Assembly (NCBI RefSeq): GCF_016757755.1 | Contig: NZ_CP068437.1 | Span: 3,720,001 to 3,784,000, forward strand | Length of the DNA stretch: 64,000 bases | Direction of reading: 5' to 3' | Origin: Shewanella sp. KX20019 | GTDB taxonomy: Bacteria > Pseudomonadota > Gammaproteobacteria > Enterobacterales > Shewanellaceae | Shown here: piece by piece, positions 63,825 to 64,000 of the stretch | Layout: every line of letters starts with the position of its first letter | Position numbering within the stretch: the stretch's first letter is position 1 | The notes under the pieces: model-generated | Seen by the model: the letters and a program-made list of their open reading frames with translations, nothing else | Told to the model about the DNA's origin: nothing | Databases searched by the model: none | Made by a program: the position numbers and the translations under genes

Positions 63825-64000
63825 AAAAACATGCCTTAATCACACCCATATCAGCTTTACTTAAACAGTATTTGTTAAGCCTAATGCATCTTTTACGGCC
63901 ACTCACCGGATTCAAGGTCACATAAGTGTCGAACGGGTTATAACGACCAAGAAATGTTGGCTTTTTAATCGTATATAAACTATCAAAATGTGAAAAACGA
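63814..64000 (-). CDS. C-terminal end of an unidentified gene (partial)
   Basis: On the minus strand the frame entering at 64000 is open for 61 codons to a TAG at 63814-63816. It contains TFLGRYNPFDTYVTLNP and SGRKRCIRLNKYCLSKADMG. The end overlaps the start of the ankyrin-like gene by 11 bases. Basic residues and two Cys are present; no family recognised. The rest lies outside the window. If it is a toxin or effector, the ankyrin-like protein could be its partner, but nothing here proves it. Confidence 0.6.
   Translation of the reverse strand, partial: RFSHFDSLYTIKKPTFLGRYNPFDTYVTLNPVSGRKRCIRLNKYCLSKADMGVIKACFYAN

Overview
The window reads as chromosomal DNA of a marine gammaproteobacterium, most probably an EPA-producing Shewanella. 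The left edge carries the end of pfaC and all of pfaD (polyunsaturated fatty acid synthase). The housekeeping genes (gltS, yciH, algH/yqgE, ruvX, rlmM, gcvA, thiI, pomAB, xseB-ispA-dxs) are of gammaproteobacterial type. The species cannot be fixed from sequence alone. No rRNA, tRNA, CRISPR array or complete insertion sequence was recognised.

Layout. 1-2.7 kb: pfaC end and pfaD, separated by a long structured inverted repeat. 2.8-4.9 kb: a GNAT gene, a truncated GNAT remnant, a small membrane protein and about 870 bp of decayed DNA. 4.9-11.3 kb: CHASE4-like/HAMP/GGDEF diguanylate cyclase, LpxR-like outer-membrane protein, lipoprotein, penicillin-acylase-family hydrolase, zinc-ribbon protein. 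11.4-18.4 kb: RhlE-like helicase, TPR protein, secreted M20 amidohydrolase, Fur-boxed TonB receptor. 18.6-23.6 kb: anchored secreted protein divergent from a PepSY / PhoP-like / PhoQ-like operon, then a DUF3300 protein. 23.6-30.1 kb: LRR-protein kinase, ABC1/AarF kinase, DUF599, a 57-aa RsmS-like gene and a GAF-PAS-GGDEF-EAL protein. 30.4-39.8 kb: small Cys protein, outer-membrane protein, FetB-like permease without an adjacent ATPase, pepT, oxidoreductase, TrmK-like methyltransferase, NUDIX, ECF sigma factor with a membrane partner, gltS, DUF4136 lipoprotein. 39.9-57.3 kb: mainly core genes (Fur-boxed small membrane protein, yciH, yqgE, ruvX, S9 peptidase, isocitrate dehydrogenase, rlmM, DUF423, hydrolase, gcvA, thiI, pomA-pomB, xseB-ispA-dxs).

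The right end (57.4-64 kb) is the accessory zone. All genes there lie on the minus strand and few are recognisable. It holds three copies of one unknown membrane-anchored family. One copy is intact, one is split by a single in-frame stop, and one has lost its 5' half and lies in frame behind the stop of an ankyrin-like protein. A secreted Cys-containing protein has a signal peptide broken by compensating frameshifts. An unidentified gene runs off the right edge and overlaps the ankyrin-like gene by 11 bases. Similar terminator hairpins follow two of the paralogues, which points to duplication followed by decay. This is the best candidate for an undescribed locus.

Functional threads are c-di-GMP signalling (two proteins), iron response (two Fur boxes), envelope proteins, and isoprenoid supply (ispA and dxs). 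Several genes use TTG or GTG starts, and in many cases I shortened a long open frame to the start supported by a Shine-Dalgarno sequence or by family alignment.
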